Source of the DNA: Erysipelotrichaceae bacterium
Lineage (GTDB): Bacteria; Bacillota_I; Bacilli_A; RFN20; CAG-826
DNA: 64,000 nucleotides
Direction of reading: 5' to 3'
Assembly (NCBI GenBank): GCA_020633795.1
Contig: JACKCX010000005.1
Coordinates: 1-64,000, forward strand
Part shown: piece by piece, positions 48,071 through 57,199 of the stretch
Position numbering within the stretch: the stretch's first letter is position 1
Layout: the number at the start of each line of letters is the position of its first letter
The notes under the pieces: generated by a model
Databases searched by the model: none
What the model was told of the DNA's origin: nothing
Seen by the model: only the letters and a program-made list of their open reading frames with translations
Position numbers and translations under genes: made by a program

Positions 48071-50227
48071 TTAGTTGGTGCCATCTTCGGCTTTATCTTG
48101 ATCTAATTTCAGCATTTTAGCTTTTCTTCTCGTGTTGCTGGCTTTTGTTTGGACGACCATAAATTTTGTAAAGTATCCAATAATAAGAACGGAAGCAATC
48201 ATGAAGATAATAATGAACGGATCAACAGGATTATATACAACAATAGCGTTAGCAAATAAGGTTGCTCGCAAAATAATAAATGTAACAGCGAGAATCACAA
48301 TTGCCGAGCCACAAAGCCCTAAGAAAGCTTTAATAAAGTATTTTTTAGGTTTAACTCTTCTGAATTCATCATTTTTATACTTATTCTTCCAATAGAAGAA
48401 GAGAGCAATAGTTCCAATCACAAATAATGCGATATATGAAACCATCATAATGATGAGCAAAGCATTGACATCAAAAACGTTATTTGCAGCATCATCTGGC
48501 ATGATATTTACATATCCAAATCTTGTTGAAACAGCTGATCGAGCAAGTGGCCCGTTTTGTCCATAAATATCAATGGTCACATAAAAGCCAACAAAATCAA
48601 GACTATGAAGATTTTTAGCCGTGAAATCAGAAGCGACTTCATTGTTTTTAAAAACGTAAGAAACTTTGTTAACTGGAGAATTTATAATGTATTGACTAAC
48701 GGGAGAAGAAACTTGAAATTCAACGCTTTGGTTATCGCCATAGCCAACCACATAATTTGATTGAGATAAAGAAGAAATTCGATAGCGGATATATGATTTT
48801 CCGCTCGCAATATTAGCTTCATTGGAACGATAACTACTTGGGTTTAAAGATTGGTATAATTCATCAGATCCTTTTTTTAGAATTGCTTCAACTGATGTAT
48901 AATTCATAAAACTGGATATGCCTTTAAAAGAAATATCAACAAACTGATCGATTGAATATGAATCAACAAAAGTTTTTTGAGGAACAATATAGAAGCAAGA
49001 ATCGACATCGGGAATAATTTGAGATGAATCTTCATCTTTCGCATAAATGTTATGAATAACAAGACTATCGGTATCAACTGTTTCGCCTTTAGCTAAACTA
49101 ATATCGATATTGAGAGTTGTTGAATAACTAGAAATCGATTTACCAACTGAATTGTAATAACCGTCGCTTGAAGATAAAACGAATGACTGGTAGCGGGTTT
49201 CGTTAACACCACCATTTAAAACTTGATATTCAAGATAAAGAGGGAGTTGCAAGCTTGAGTCAGTGGGAGACAAAAAGCCAAGAAAGAAGTTAGCGTTTTC
49301 ATCGCCATAGAAACTCGCGCCACCACGAGCAAGAAAAACGCCGGCTATTTGAACATATTCGACAGTTGTAGGAACAATATTCCCTTCTGTATCAGTGGTA
49401 TATTCAATAATTCTTGATAATTGGGCTCCATTAAGTCCGGGAACATCTTCCACATGATCATCATATGAATAACTATAGACAACGGAAGCGCCATGATTCC
49501 AATTTGATTCCCATTGTTCTGAAACCTGGGTTTGCGATAGTTCAACATAAAAATGAACACGTGATGAACACGCCTCCAAATTAACAAAACTATCATCGTA
49601 TACGTAATTAATATTATTAGGAATGAAAATATTAATGTCTTCAGATGTATTCACTGGATCACTGAAAGAAAGAGTTGAAAAATCAAAAGCATTAAGATTG
49701 ATGTACTCAGGGACCAAACCAAGAAGATGGTTACGAGCAATTCTCTTTGGCAAAATTATTTGTTTTCCAAGAGTAACATTAAGACTAAATACATAAGCTT
49801 TAAAACTCGGTATGTTATCAAAGTTATCATCTAAAGAGTTTGTTTCATCAAGGGCTGTTCGACCATCCGAATCCATGCCGGTAATCATATTGTAATATTC
49901 TTGATAATCTTCATCGTTTGGAGCAATGAGATAGGTTGATGTGGTATCAGAATATCCTTGACCACCAGTTGAGAAAGTAAAACCAAATGAATGACTTGTC
50001 TCAGTAATTGTTGAAGAAATAGTCAAAGCTGTGAGTTTAGAACCATCTGCTTGTGTCTCAGCGGCATTTGGTTCCCAGGCGCTTTTTTTGCCAACTTCTT
50101 TTTCGGCAATAGTCAAATTATGGCTATCAGAAAAAGAGCGATTCATTCCCATACTACTAGGTATAGCAGTAGCGGTAACTAAACATAATGAGGCAAATAA
50201 AAGCAAAATTGTTTTATTTTTCGTCAT
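48071..50227 (-). CDS. Large membrane-anchored exoprotein of unknown function
   Basis: I do not recognise this protein. With ATG 50227 as start (GGAGG upstream; the frame is open to a TTG at 50263) it has 718 residues: a signal peptide (NKTILLLFASLCLVTATAIP, no lipobox Cys), an exodomain of about 570 residues rich in Ser, Thr, Asp and Tyr with likely beta structure, then three membrane helices near the C-terminus (about 600-625, 645-670, 680-705) and a basic tail (KASNTRRKAKMLK). It is the first gene of the operon, 18 bases before the ATPase gene. It may be an accessory receptor or scaffold for the transporter. Confidence 0.8.
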   Translation of the reverse strand: MTKNKTILLLFASLCLVTATAIPSSMGMNRSFSDSHNLTIAEKEVGKKSAWEPNAAETQADGSKLTALTISSTITETSHSFGFTFSTGGQGYSDTTSTYLIAPNDEDYQEYYNMITGMDSDGRTALDETNSLDDNFDNIPSFKAYVFSLNVTLGKQIILPKRIARNHLLGLVPEYINLNAFDFSTLSFSDPVNTSEDINIFIPNNINYVYDDSFVNLEACSSRVHFYVELSQTQVSEQWESNWNHGASVVYSYSYDDHVEDVPGLNGAQLSRIIEYTTDTEGNIVPTTVEYVQIAGVFLARGGASFYGDENANFFLGFLSPTDSSLQLPLYLEYQVLNGGVNETRYQSFVLSSSDGYYNSVGKSISSYSTTLNIDISLAKGETVDTDSLVIHNIYAKDEDSSQIIPDVDSCFYIVPQKTFVDSYSIDQFVDISFKGISSFMNYTSVEAILKKGSDELYQSLNPSSYRSNEANIASGKSYIRYRISSLSQSNYVVGYGDNQSVEFQVSSPVSQYIINSPVNKVSYVFKNNEVASDFTAKNLHSLDFVGFYVTIDIYGQNGPLARSAVSTRFGYVNIMPDDAANNVFDVNALLIIMMVSYIALFVIGTIALFFYWKNKYKNDEFRRVKPKKYFIKAFLGLCGSAIVILAVTFIILRATLFANAIVVYNPVDPFIIIFMIASVLIIGYFTKFMVVQTKASNTRRKAKMLKLDQDKAEDGTN

Positions 50228-50267
50228 GTATTGAATGTCCTCCAATGTATAACATAAGGTCAACGTT

Positions 50268-50295
50268 ATTATACACGATACTTGAGCGCACGCAA
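50268..50295 (-). promoter_or_regulatory. Candidate promoter of the nuclease/ABC operon
   Basis: On the minus strand TATAAT (50268-50273) lies about 40 bases before the exoprotein start, with a weak -35 TTGCGT (50290-50295, 16-base spacer). No other convincing promoter is seen up to the terminator at 37382, so nine genes may share one transcript of about 12.9 kb. Confidence 0.5.
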
Positions 50296-50345
50296 ACGGA
50301 AAAAGAAGAAAAAGAAATAATTAAAAACGTCATTCTATGAAATAG

Positions 50346-51434
50346 TTATAATCCGCGTCGAACTTTAAAATCAACTGGTTTAGCATGTGTATCGATCCCT
50401 TTTAAAGCGATTTCTTCTTTTGACATATATATTTTTGTTCGATAGGTATTAACCTCAATAATTCCTAACATATAGTCGGGGAATCCTTGTTTCTTTTTTG
50501 AAAAAACCATCATGGTAAAGGAAATTAAAAAGGGAATTCCCACTGTAAAGAGAGACAAAATAAGCTCAGCAAAGTAAAAAATTGAGAAACGAGCGATAGC
50601 AAGACCGATTTTTGGGCTCAATAAACGAGAATCGATGCAACCGACATGATAAATAGCTTTTCCAAATGTCATTCTTCCACGGCGGAAGATGAAGATTGGA
50701 AGAAGATAAATAATTAAACCACTAAGGAGATAAGAAATAGGAATTTCAATAAAAACCAAAACATTGCTGAGATACTTAGCACAATCATAATAATTTGGCA
50801 CTCTTGTGATTAAATAACCTTGAGCGTGCTCATCAATATATGGTGCGTATCCTTTTGTGTAGAAGTAGATTTCTCTTTCGATTTCACAATTTTCATTTAT
50901 AACAATTTCGTTTTGATTATCTAATACAAAGTAATGATCGCCAGAAGAATTAGTCAGTTCATCACTGAGCATAAAACTATGATAATCAGCGAGTATTTCT
51001 TGATAATCTTCCGGTTCACAAACGACTTCGCAATAATTAAGAAAACCCACAATGGCTGATTGAGATCCGCTTATTTTAGCTGAACTTCCATACATATTGT
51101 CATCGTTCAAAACACTAACAATATCGGTAATATCTGTCACCTCATCAGGGAGGTATTTGTCAGCGCTATTAATATAATCGTTGATGTCAGCAATTGATGA
51201 TAAGTCATTGGGAATATATAGGCAACTATCAACTTTTATGGTGGCCATTTCGGTGATAGTAGTTTGATATTTACTAGTTGAAGTAACAATGGCTCGAGTG
51301 CCGATAAAAAGCGAAAAGAAAACGAGAGCAAAGAAAATTGCATCGATGACATTTGCTAAAACCCGACGATAAAAAGGCGGATATTCATATTCCACTTTTA
51401 TCTGCTTAGAATTAATTTGTTTTATTTCTTCCAC
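50346..51434 (-). CDS. RDD-family membrane protein with large external insert, copy 1
   Basis: A 362-residue protein. The RDD pattern is seen in two parts: first helix RVLANVIDAIFFALVFFSLF near residue 25, and later RGRMTFGKAIYHVGCIDSRL, IARFSIFYFAEL and GFPDYMLGIIEV. Between helices 1 and 2 lies an acidic hydrophilic insert of about 180 residues (about 50-230), presumably outside the cell. The start is GTG at 51434, overlapping the previous stop as TAGTG without a ribosome site, so translation is coupled. RDD proteins are membrane proteins of mixed roles including ion antiport; function here is unknown. Confidence 0.75.
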   Translation of the reverse strand: MEEIKQINSKQIKVEYEYPPFYRRVLANVIDAIFFALVFFSLFIGTRAIVTSTSKYQTTITEMATIKVDSCLYIPNDLSSIADINDYINSADKYLPDEVTDITDIVSVLNDDNMYGSSAKISGSQSAIVGFLNYCEVVCEPEDYQEILADYHSFMLSDELTNSSGDHYFVLDNQNEIVINENCEIEREIYFYTKGYAPYIDEHAQGYLITRVPNYYDCAKYLSNVLVFIEIPISYLLSGLIIYLLPIFIFRRGRMTFGKAIYHVGCIDSRLLSPKIGLAIARFSIFYFAELILSLFTVGIPFLISFTMMVFSKKKQGFPDYMLGIIEVNTYRTKIYMSKEEIALKGIDTHAKPVDFKVRRGL

Positions 51435-52600
51435 TAATAGTTATTATAATCCTCAATGCTATAGATAGCATCTAAATTTTCGGTTGTGACACAAACACTT
51501 TGAGAACATAAGTCGGTCAAAGTTCGATTATATGAATTGAAAAGTAAAAATACCACGGAAACAATTTGAAAGAGAACAGATAAAACAAAGGTGACAATTA
51601 ATGTGGATAAAGCAAAAGGAAAAGTCGCGCCAACGATAGTCATAGGCATAAAGAAACACATTGAAGCGTTGCTGAGGAAGGGATAAAAAGAGGAAAGGGC
51701 ACTCTCTCTTTTAAGAAATAATTTCAAACGATGAACATTAATGCGCTGAACTTTCATAATTGACATGCCAATTGTTTGATGTTTCTTTCTAAAAAGAGGA
51801 ATTAAAAGAAAATAAATGAGCCATGAAATCGCAAAAGCAATAATTGATGTATAGGCAAAGAAATTTTTATAGAATGTTTCAAATTCGGTAACGTAAACAT
51901 CGGCTTCATTATACGATAAGTCAATTCCAGAGTAGGTTATGTCATTAATAGAAATATCGTCAATGACTTCTCCATATAGATTGAGAAATAAATTTTGGCC
52001 AATATCGTCATAATAATTTTCGGCATTAGTTGAAATATCGCTTCCGCTTGTAAAATAAGGAGCGAGTTCTTCTTTATATGGAGAGGCCAAAACATAATCA
52101 TTCGATACTTTTATAAAGTACCCATCGTCATTATATAAATCAAAAAAGGAATCATAAGCGGATGAATCATTTTTGACATTATTAAAATATGTCCATATCA
52201 CATCATTTGCAATTTTATGACCGTACTGAGGATAATTGACATTTGGAGATGTTTCTTCATCTAAACAATAATAGGAGAGGAAACAATCGAAAGTGTAATT
52301 TAAACTGTAGGAGAAGACATGGATATCATCTTCATCGTGATAAAATAGCAAATCATTGCCGTATAATATATCGAGTTTCATATCTTCGTATGTTGATGAA
52401 ACATCGCTTTTTTTATCATATTGAGAAAAGACATATCCAAGAGGAACAACAGCGATATTGTATAAAACAAAACATAAAATGAAGGAGAGAAAATAATCAG
52501 CCCAAAAAAGTAAAAAACGTTTTCCTTTTCCAATCGGGGCAATTTCAAGAATTTTTGACTGATTTTGATCTATATCTACGCTCTTGATATCATTTTGCAT
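51434..52600 (-). CDS. RDD-family membrane protein with large external insert, copy 2
   Basis: About 388 residues from ATG 52600; the frame is open to 52648, but that ATG lies directly behind the tuf terminator and before a TATAAT at 52625-52630, so the shorter start is favoured. The layout matches its neighbour: first helix RFLLFWADYFLSFILCFVLY, an acidic external insert of about 160 residues, second helix group (AFAISWLIYFLLIPLF), then KKHQTIGMSIMKVQRINVHR and NRTLTDLCSQSVCV, the RDD-like elements. Sequence similarity to copy 1 is low apart from these. Function unknown. Confidence 0.7.
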   Translation of the reverse strand: MQNDIKSVDIDQNQSKILEIAPIGKGKRFLLFWADYFLSFILCFVLYNIAVVPLGYVFSQYDKKSDVSSTYEDMKLDILYGNDLLFYHDEDDIHVFSYSLNYTFDCFLSYYCLDEETSPNVNYPQYGHKIANDVIWTYFNNVKNDSSAYDSFFDLYNDDGYFIKVSNDYVLASPYKEELAPYFTSGSDISTNAENYYDDIGQNLFLNLYGEVIDDISINDITYSGIDLSYNEADVYVTEFETFYKNFFAYTSIIAFAISWLIYFLLIPLFRKKHQTIGMSIMKVQRINVHRLKLFLKRESALSSFYPFLSNASMCFFMPMTIVGATFPFALSTLIVTFVLSVLFQIVSVVFLLFNSYNRTLTDLCSQSVCVTTENLDAIYSIEDYNNY

Positions 52601-52624
52601 ATTCTTAATATACTTGATTTTATA

Positions 52625-52630
52625 ATTATA
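52625..52630 (-). promoter_or_regulatory. -10 box upstream of the RDD gene pair
   Basis: TATAAT on the minus strand between the tuf terminator and ATG 52600, giving a leader of under 20 bases. No clear -35 box. Confidence 0.4.
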
Positions 52631-52651
52631 AAAAATCTTTTTCTTCATTCA

Positions 52652-52680
52652 TAAAAAAGCTCTCCCCGAAGAGAGAGCAA
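52652..52680 (-). terminator. tuf terminator
   Basis: On the minus strand GCTCTC...GAGAGC with a CTTCGGGG-type loop region is followed by six T residues. It closes the str operon. Confidence 0.85.
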
Positions 52681-52701
52681 TTTATTAATTGAATGCAACA
52701 A

Positions 52702-53886
52702 TTATTTGATAATTTCGCTGACTGAACCAGCACCAACAGTACGACCACCTTCACGGATGGAGAACTTGGTACCTTGTTCCATAGCGATGGGGTGAATGAG
52801 TTCAATCGATAATTCAACATTATCACCAGGCATAACCATGTCGACACCAGCAGGGAGAGTAATGACACCTGTGACATCAGTTGTACGGAAATAGAATTGT
52901 GGACGATAGTTGCTTAAGAAAGCTGTATGACGGCCACCTTCTTCTTTCGATAAGACATAGACATGACCTTTGAATTTGCTATGAGGAGTGACGGTTCCTG
53001 GTTTAGCAAGAACTTGTCCACGTTGAACTTGATCACGGTTGATACCTCTTAAAAGGACACCAACGTTATCACCAGCTTCAACGAAGTCACAGATTTTGCG
53101 GAATGATTCAAGACCAGTAATGACGGATTTTTGAGTTGGACGAATGCCGATAATTTCGACTTCATCACCGAGTTTAGCTCTACCGCGTTCCACACGGCCA
53201 GTAACGACGGTACCACGACCAGAAATGGTCATGACATCTTCGATGGCGAGTAAGAATGGTTTGTCATCATCACGAACTGGTTCGGGGATGTAGCTATCAA
53301 CCGCATCCATTAACGCGATAATGTTCTTTTGTTCAGCTTCATCACCATCAAGGGCTTTACGAGCGGAACCACGAATAACTGGGACATCATCACCTGGGTA
53401 GCCGTATTCATTTAAGAGTTCACGGACATCCATTTCGACTAAGTCGAGTAATTCTGGATCATCAACGAGATCGGTTTTGTTGATATAGACAACAATCGCT
53501 GGGACACCAACTTGACGAGCAAGTAAGATGTGTTCACGAGTCTGGGGCATAACGCCATCAGTACCAGCCACAACGAGAATCGCACCATCCATTTGAGCCG
53601 CGCCTGTAATCATATTTTTGATATAGTCAGCATGCCCTGGGCAGTCGACGTGAGCGTAGTGTCTATTAGCGGTTTGATATTCGATATGAGCAGCATTAAT
53701 GGTAATACCACGAGCCTTTTCTTCTGGGGCAGAGTCGATTTGGTCATAAGCCGTTGCGACAGCACCACCTTGTTTTGCTAAGACAGAAGTAATCGCCGCG
53801 GTTAAAGTGGTTTTGCCGTGGTCAACGTGACCAATGGTACCAATGTTAACGTGTGGTTTAGATCTGTCGAATTTTTGTTTTGCCAT
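52702..53886 (-). CDS. tuf: Elongation factor Tu
   Basis: EF-Tu brings aminoacyl-tRNA to the ribosome. The 394-residue protein is full length: GTPase motifs GHVDHGKTT (near 19), the switch region [20 protein letters not shown] and NKTDLVDD, then domains 2 and 3 ([28 protein letters not shown]). A strong AGGAGA lies before the start. It is the last str gene and, besides read-through from fusA, has its own promoter in the 106-base gap. Confidence 0.98.
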   Translation of the reverse strand: MAKQKFDRSKPHVNIGTIGHVDHGKTTLTAAITSVLAKQGGAVATAYDQIDSAPEEKARGITINAAHIEYQTANRHYAHVDCPGHADYIKNMITGAAQMDGAILVVAGTDGVMPQTREHILLARQVGVPAIVVYINKTDLVDDPELLDLVEMDVRELLNEYGYPGDDVPVIRGSARKALDGDEAEQKNIIALMDAVDSYIPEPVRDDDKPFLLAIEDVMTISGRGTVVTGRVERGRAKLGDEVEIIGIRPTQKSVITGLESFRKICDFVEAGDNVGVLLRGINRDQVQRGQVLAKPGTVTPHSKFKGHVYVLSKEEGGRHTAFLSNYRPQFYFRTTDVTGVITLPAGVDMVMPGDNVELSIELIHPIAMEQGTKFSIREGGRTVGAGSVSEIIK

Positions 53887-53936
53887 AAATTGAAATCTCC
53901 TTTCCTTCGTATAAATTGTAGATTTGCAACGAATTC

Positions 53937-53965
53937 ATAATATAGCAATATTTTTTTATATGCAA
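53937..53965 (-). promoter_or_regulatory. tuf promoter
   Basis: On the minus strand TTGCAT (53960-53965) and TATTAT (53937-53942) are separated by 17 bases. An AATACC/GGTATT hairpin (53964-53982) overlaps the -35 region right after the fusA stop. Confidence 0.7.
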
Positions 53966-53992
53966 TACCCTTTAAAGGTATTAAGCAACGAT

Positions 53993-56074
53993 TTAGCGAG
54001 CGGAAACTCCGTTCTTTTTGATAATTTCATCCATGACGTATCGAGGACATTCACCATAATGGTCAAACTGCATGACGTAGTTTCCACGACCTTGAGTCAT
54101 ACTGCGAAGGTCGGTTACATAGCCAAACATTTCAGATAATGGTATATCGGCTTCGATAATTTTGGCGTTAGCTCTCTGTGATTCACCATTGATATTACCA
54201 CGACGACGAGCGATATCGCCGATGACGTCTCCGTAATATTGTTCGGGAATAGTCACTTCGATTTTCATGATTGGTTCAAGGATGACAGGATCACATTTGT
54301 GAGCCGCTTCCTTTAAAGCCATGGAAGCCGCGATTTTATAGGCTGCTTCACTCGAGTCAACTTCGTGATAACTACCATCGAAGAGCGTGGCTTTAATATC
54401 CATCACTTCAAATCCAGCGACTAAGCCTCTCTTAAGAGAATCTGCTAATCCATCGCGAGTTGGCTTGATATATTCTCTCGGAACAGAACCGCCGACAATG
54501 GCGTCAACGAATTCAAATCCTTTACCGGGATTGGGCTCAAATTTGATCCAAACATGACCATATTGACCACGACCACCGGATTGCTTGATATATTTGCCTT
54601 CGCAATCACCAGATTGACGAATCGTTTCACGATATTCAACTTGAGGAGCACCAACATTGACACAAACCCCAAATTCACGTTTCATACGATCGACGATGAT
54701 ATCGAGGTGAAGTTCACCGACACCAGCGATAATGGTTTGACCTGTTTCAGCATTCGTGCGAACACGGAATGTTGGATCTTCTTCAGCGAGTTTTTGCAAA
54801 GCATTAGCCATTTTTTCTTGGTCAGCCTTGGTCTTTGGCTCAACGGCTTCTTCAATAACAGGATCAGGGAATTCCATTTTTTCGAGAATTACGATGTTCT
54901 TTTCATCGCATAATGTATCACCGGTAATCGTGTTCTTTAAGCCCACGACCGCACCGATATCACCAGCATGGAGTTCTTCGACTTCCTGGCGGTGATTGCT
55001 ATGCATTAAAACGACACGAGCAATTCTTTCTTTCACACCTTTGGTGCTGTTATAGACATAAGAGCCACTTTTCAAAACACCACTATAGATACGAACATAG
55101 GATAAACGGCCAATGAATGGATCAGTAGCAATTTTGAAAGCGAGAGCTGCTAATGGAGCTTCATCACTTGGTTCACAGACAACTTCGTTGCCTCGATCAT
55201 CTGTTCCTTTAGCGGCTGGAATGTCGAGTGGACTTGGTAAGTAATCAATGACACCATCAAGTAAGAGTTGAATGTTTTTGTTCTTATAAGCGGAACCGCA
55301 GAACACTGGGTGAAATTCACCAGTTAAGACAGCCTTACGAATGCAGTCTTTGGTCTGCTCAACGCTTGGCTCTTGACCATCAAGAACCAACATGAGGATT
55401 TCTTCATCAAAGTTTGAAAGAACTTCAAAGAGAACGCCTCTTAATTCTTCGACTTTGGCTTTATATTCTTCAGGGATGGCGACTTCTTGTGGTTCGTCAT
55501 TGACGTTGGAATCATAAATCCAAGCCTTTCTTTCGATAATATCGATACAACCATTTAAGGTTGATTCAATTCCAATTGGAAATTGGACCGCTGCTGCATT
55601 AGCGCCTAAACGCTCATGGAGCGAGCGAACGCACATCTCAAAATCAGCACCGATAGCATCAAGTTTGTTCACAAAAACAATTCTTGGAACACCATACTTG
55701 CTACCTTGTCTCCAGACTGTTTCAGTCTGTGGCTCAACACCATTTTTTCCATCGAGTACCGTAATCGCACCATCTAAAACTCGGAGAGAACGTTCAACTT
55801 CAACAGTGAAGTCAACGTGCCCAGGAGTGTCGATGATGTTAATACGATTACCTTTCCAGTTGGCGGTAGTCGCAGCGGAAGTGATAGTAATACCTCTTTC
55901 CTGCTCTTCTTCCATCCAGTCCATCGTCGCTGCACCTTCATGAACTTCACCGATTTTATGAATTTTACCAGTGAAATAGAGAATGCGCTCTGTGGTGGTG
56001 GTTTTTCCCGCATCAATGTGGGCCATGATGCCGATATTTCGAGTATGGGCTAAATCATATTCGCGATTTGCCAT
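53993..56074 (-). CDS. fusA: Elongation factor G
   Basis: EF-G is the GTPase that drives tRNA-mRNA translocation. The 693-residue protein is full length, with [15 protein letters not shown] (P-loop), [11 protein letters not shown] (switch I), [15 protein letters not shown], and the later domains II-V ([55 protein letters not shown]). It lies 18 bases after rpsG and before tuf in the standard str order. Confidence 0.98.
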   Translation of the reverse strand: MANREYDLAHTRNIGIMAHIDAGKTTTTERILYFTGKIHKIGEVHEGAATMDWMEEEQERGITITSAATTANWKGNRINIIDTPGHVDFTVEVERSLRVLDGAITVLDGKNGVEPQTETVWRQGSKYGVPRIVFVNKLDAIGADFEMCVRSLHERLGANAAAVQFPIGIESTLNGCIDIIERKAWIYDSNVNDEPQEVAIPEEYKAKVEELRGVLFEVLSNFDEEILMLVLDGQEPSVEQTKDCIRKAVLTGEFHPVFCGSAYKNKNIQLLLDGVIDYLPSPLDIPAAKGTDDRGNEVVCEPSDEAPLAALAFKIATDPFIGRLSYVRIYSGVLKSGSYVYNSTKGVKERIARVVLMHSNHRQEVEELHAGDIGAVVGLKNTITGDTLCDEKNIVILEKMEFPDPVIEEAVEPKTKADQEKMANALQKLAEEDPTFRVRTNAETGQTIIAGVGELHLDIIVDRMKREFGVCVNVGAPQVEYRETIRQSGDCEGKYIKQSGGRGQYGHVWIKFEPNPGKGFEFVDAIVGGSVPREYIKPTRDGLADSLKRGLVAGFEVMDIKATLFDGSYHEVDSSEAAYKIAASMALKEAAHKCDPVILEPIMKIEVTIPEQYYGDVIGDIARRRGNINGESQRANAKIIEADIPLSEMFGYVTDLRSMTQGRGNYVMQFDHYGECPRYVMDEIIKKNGVSAR

Positions 56075-56092
56075 ATATTTCTCCCTCCTCGA

Positions 56093-56560
56093 TTACCAAC
56101 GATAATGAGCGTAAGCTTTATTAGCTTCGGCCATTTTATGTGTATCTTCTCTTTTCTTCACAGAAGCACCGACACCATTCGCGGCATCGATAATCTCATT
56201 GGCGAGACGATCTTCCATGGTTTTTTCATTTCTCAAACGAGAATAATTCACTAACCAACGTAAACCTAAGGTCACTTTTCTTTCTTTTGAGACCTCGGTT
56301 GGCACTTGGAAATTGCTACCACCAACACGTCTCATTTTCAATTCGACTTCTGGCATGATGTTATTAATCGCTGTTGCGAAGACATCCATGGCCGGTTTGC
56401 TGGTCTTAGCTTCGATTTTGTTGAAGGCAGTATAGAGAATTGTTTGGGCCGTTCCCTTTTTACCATCAAGCATAATCTTATTAATTAAACGTGTGATGAG
56501 TTTACTGTTATAAACTGGATCTGGTAACACGTCACGTTTTGTCGCACATCCTTTACGCAT
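56093..56560 (-). CDS. rpsG: 30S ribosomal protein S7
   Basis: Primary 16S-binding protein that organises the head of the small subunit; in E. coli it also represses str translation. The 155-residue length is typical. Motifs: [20 protein letters not shown] at the start, [36 protein letters not shown] and the C-terminal [20 protein letters not shown]. It lies 20 bases after rpsL with a GGAGGA ribosome site. Confidence 0.97.
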   Translation of the reverse strand: MRKGCATKRDVLPDPVYNSKLITRLINKIMLDGKKGTAQTILYTAFNKIEAKTSKPAMDVFATAINNIMPEVELKMRRVGGSNFQVPTEVSKERKVTLGLRWLVNYSRLRNEKTMEDRLANEIIDAANGVGASVKKREDTHKMAEANKAYAHYRW

Positions 56561-56580
56561 AATGTAACTCCTCCTTCAAA

Positions 56581-57003
56581 TTAGTCTTCCGATGCTTTCG
56601 GTTTCTTTGAGCCGTAAAGACTGCGTCCTTGACGACGAGCTTCAATACCGGCGCAATCAAGTGTTCCACGGACAACGTGATAACGAACACCAGGTAAATC
56701 TTTAACACGACCACCACGAATAATAACAGTGGAGTGCTCTTGTAAGTTATGACCTTCACCACCGATATAGGCGGTAACTTCATAACCATTTGATAATCTA
56801 ACACGGCAATATTTACGAAGAGCTGAGTTAGGTTTTTTCGGGGTCATCGTACCGACACGAGTACAAACACCACGCTTTTGACTAGAAGCTTGTTGAGTGG
56901 CTCTTTTTTTCAAAGAGTTAAAACGAGCTCCAAGGGCGGGAGTTTTGGACTTGGTAGTCTTATTTTGACGGCCTTCACGAACTAATTGGTTAATTGTTGG
57001 CAT
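56581..57003 (-). CDS. rpsL: 30S ribosomal protein S12
   Basis: Decoding-centre protein of the small subunit. The 140-residue protein has [11 protein letters not shown] at the start, [20 protein letters not shown] (with both Lys of the streptomycin-related loop) and [14 protein letters not shown]. These wild-type-like residues suggest no classic rpsL streptomycin-resistance change. It is the first gene of rpsL-rpsG-fusA-tuf and is preceded by a strong promoter and a leader with several hairpins. Its GGAG ribosome site is normal. Confidence 0.98.
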   Translation of the reverse strand: MPTINQLVREGRQNKTTKSKTPALGARFNSLKKRATQQASSQKRGVCTRVGTMTPKKPNSALRKYCRVRLSNGYEVTAYIGGEGHNLQEHSTVIIRGGRVKDLPGVRYHVVRGTLDCAGIEARRQGRSLYGSKKPKASED

Positions 57004-57125
57004 ACAATTTCTCCTTTACTTTTTCCTTTTGATACAGTGCATATTGTATCCACAGTACCGAGCGTATCGCTTATCTTTCTTAAAAAACGACCTCTCGGTC
57101 TACGTGGCAATTCAATGCACACGCT
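57004..57125 (-). promoter_or_regulatory. Structured leader of the str operon
   Basis: About 120 transcribed bases before rpsL contain three minus-strand hairpins: GACC-GAGA-GGTC followed by GTTTTTT (57083-57100, attenuator-like with a GNRA-type loop), AGCG-ATA-CGCT (57061-57071) and GATACA/TGTATC (57031-57050) just before the ribosome site. This may be an autoregulatory element for S12 or S7; no known class is recognised. Confidence 0.5.
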
Positions 57126-57130
57126 CATAT

Positions 57131-57159
57131 ATAATATATAAGTAGTTAAATGCGTGCAA
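57131..57159 (-). promoter_or_regulatory. str operon promoter
   Basis: On the minus strand TTGCAC (57154-57159) and TATTAT (57131-57136) are separated by 17 bases. The boxes resemble those of the tuf promoter. Confidence 0.75.
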
Positions 57160-57199
57160 GAAAAAAATTGAAAATCTCAAGAAAAGCAAAACATTTTTA

